DNA of 7,429 bases from Myxococcales bacterium (GTDB lineage Bacteria > Myxococcota_A > Polyangia > Fen-1088), in assembly GCA_003170035.1 (NCBI GenBank), contig PMZX01000264.1, positions 1 to 7,429 of the forward strand, written 5' to 3'. Positions 6,203 through 7,429 of this stretch are shown piece after piece (positions within the stretch are counted from its first letter, which is position 1; every line of letters begins with the position of its first letter). A program made the position numbers and the translations under genes. The notes beneath the pieces are model-generated. The model was not told the DNA's origin. It worked only from the letters and a program-made list of their open reading frames with translations, and searched no databases.

Positions 6203-7420
6203 ATGGACCTGCTGCGTTTTGCGACGGCGGGCAACGTGGACGATGGCAAGAGCACGCTCATCGGCCGGCTGCTGCACGACTGCCGGGCCTTGCCCGACGA
6301 TCAACTGGAATCGCTGCGACGCGAGTCGCAGCGGCGGGGAGAGGAGGGCCTGAACCTGGCCTTTGCCACCGATGGGCTGCGCGCCGAGCGAGCGCAGAAC
6401 ATCACCATCGACGTGGCCTATCGCTTTTTCTCGACGGCAAGGCGGCGCTTCATCTTGGCCGACTGCCCAGGGCATCTGGGCTATCTGGCCAACATGGTCA
6501 CCGGCCTTTCCACCGCGACTCTCGCGGTGATTCTGGTGGACGTGCGCCACGGGCTGGTGGAACAGACACGGCGGCACTGCTTTCTGGCTTCTCTCTTCCG
6601 TATCCCGCACCTGGTCCTGTGCGTGAACAAGATGGACCTGGTGGCGTTTGCCGAGGGTGCCTTTGCCGAGGTACGGGACCAGTTCGAGGCGTTTTCCGAG
6701 AAGGTGGCAATCCACGACGTGACCGTCATTCCCATCAGTGCCAAGCTGGGCGACAACGTGGTCCAGCGGTCGGCCGCCATGCGCTGGTATCAGGGACCAT
6801 CGCTGCTGCGTCACCTGGAAGAGGTCCACATCGCCAGCGACATCAATCAGGTGGATTGCCGTTTGCCCGTGCAGATCTCGCTCGGCCCGCGAACCTGGGC
6901 GGGCCGTCTGGCCAGCGGGCATGTGCGTGTGGGCGACGAGGTGATGTGCCTGCCCGGTGGCGCCCGCGCAGTCGTGGCAGGACTGACGGTGGCGTGCCGG
7001 GAGGTAGCCGAGGCGCGTGCGCCCCTGTCGGTGGCGGTGCAACTTGACCGCGACGTGGAGGTCCGGCGCGGGGACATGTTGGTGCGCGTGCACAACCGTC
7101 CTGACTTGCGCTGCGATGTGGATGCCATGGTTTGCTGGTTCGGCGCCGAGCCGCTGGTCGCGGGCCGCACCCTGCGCCTGCTGCACGGAACGAGCCAGAC
7201 GCGCGCTGCGGTGGGGAGGCTCGACTACCGCCTAGACATGCAGACACTCGCCCGCCAGACGGACCCGCCGGCACTTTTCCCCAACGACATCGGCCGCATC
7301 GAGCTTCAATCCGATCAGCCCCTATGCCTGGACCGCTACCAGGACAACCGCGCCACCGGCAGCTTCGTGCTGGTCGACGAGGCGAGCAACCGCACGGTGG
7401 CAGCCTGTTTGGTGAGATAG
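6203..7420 (+). CDS. cysN: Sulfate adenylyltransferase (ATP sulfurylase) subunit 1, GTPase
   Basis: The EF-Tu-like GTPase subunit of ATP sulfurylase; GTP hydrolysis drives APS formation by CysD. The G domain shows G1 GNVDDGKST (10-18), the switch I region AERAQNITIDVAYRFF (61-76), G3 DCPGH (87-91), G4 NKMD (142-145) and G5 SAK (179-181). The beta-barrel domains follow to the end (DINQVDCRLPVQ, VRVGDEV, LFPNDIGRIELQSDQPL). At 405 residues it is shorter than E. coli CysN (about 475) and has no C-terminal APS-kinase domain of the NodQ type. Two motifs differ from the usual form: switch I has QNIT where QGIT is common, and G3 reads DCPGHLGYLANM where DTPGHEQYTRNM is usual. The core GTPase residues remain. 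The ATG is 1 base after the cysD stop, with AGGGG inside the end of cysD as ribosome site. The stop codon is complete within the window. Confidence 0.95.
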   Translation: MDLLRFATAGNVDDGKSTLIGRLLHDCRALPDDQLESLRRESQRRGEEGLNLAFATDGLRAERAQNITIDVAYRFFSTARRRFILADCPGHLGYLANMVTGLSTATLAVILVDVRHGLVEQTRRHCFLASLFRIPHLVLCVNKMDLVAFAEGAFAEVRDQFEAFSEKVAIHDVTVIPISAKLGDNVVQRSAAMRWYQGPSLLRHLEEVHIASDINQVDCRLPVQISLGPRTWAGRLASGHVRVGDEVMCLPGGARAVVAGLTVACREVAEARAPLSVAVQLDRDVEVRRGDMLVRVHNRPDLRCDVDAMVCWFGAEPLVAGRTLRLLHGTSQTRAAVGRLDYRLDMQTLARQTDPPALFPNDIGRIELQSDQPLCLDRYQDNRATGSFVLVDEASNRTVAACLVR

Positions 7421-7429
7421 CACCACTTC

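Noticed and set aside
4285..6261. Very long leftward open frame (658 codons) running across the transporter gene and antisense to cysD
   Set aside because: Its composition is Arg/His/Gly/Pro-rich without any family motif, and it is explained by high GC content opposite cysD and out of frame with the transporter, both of which have clear family signatures.
5241..6353. Rightward open frame of 370 codons overlapping cysD
   Set aside because: It is a frame-shifted shadow; cysD in the other frame has the full set of ATP sulfurylase motifs.
6095..7186. Leftward open frame of 363 codons opposite cysN
   Set aside because: It is rich in His, Gln and Arg with no domain, and it is antisense to a clear CysN GTPase.

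Overview
The window is GC-rich and densely packed with genes. Codon use, a Lol-type lipoprotein signal, a CysDN-type ATP sulfurylase and a proteobacterial-looking transketolase suggest a Gram-negative bacterium, most likely a proteobacterium. The sequence alone does not settle the genus. No rRNA, tRNA, CRISPR array or intact transposase gene was found.

Layout. A leftward train of genes runs from 5231 down to the left edge. In order of transcription it holds a TauE/SafE-family membrane transporter (5231-4377), two single-domain cyclic-nucleotide-binding (CNB) proteins that overlap by 4 bases (4288-3734 and 3737-3168), transketolase (3132-1129), an exported glycine-rich protein that overlaps the transketolase stop by 4 bases (1132-539), a 169-bp palindromic repeat element (374-542) placed exactly at that gene's stop codon, and the start of a lipoprotein gene that leaves the window (188-1). 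Divergently, from 5299 rightward, lie cysD and cysN, the two subunits of ATP sulfurylase. They are 1 base apart, and cysN ends 9 bases before the right edge.

How the genes may work together. CysDN makes adenosine phosphosulfate (APS) from sulfate and ATP. The divergent transporter belongs to a family that often exports sulfite or organosulfonates, so the 67-bp divergent spacer probably serves a sulfur-related pair. The two CNB proteins have no DNA-binding or enzymatic output domain. Their close packing between the transporter and transketolase suggests a small cyclic-nucleotide-responsive module tied to this metabolism, but this is inference.

The points most worth a second look are the symmetric palindromic element at the stop codon, the tandem output-less CNB pair (one with a Glu-to-Gln change in its phosphate-binding cassette), the unusual switch motifs of CysN, and the CTAG-rich inverted repeat in front of tkt.
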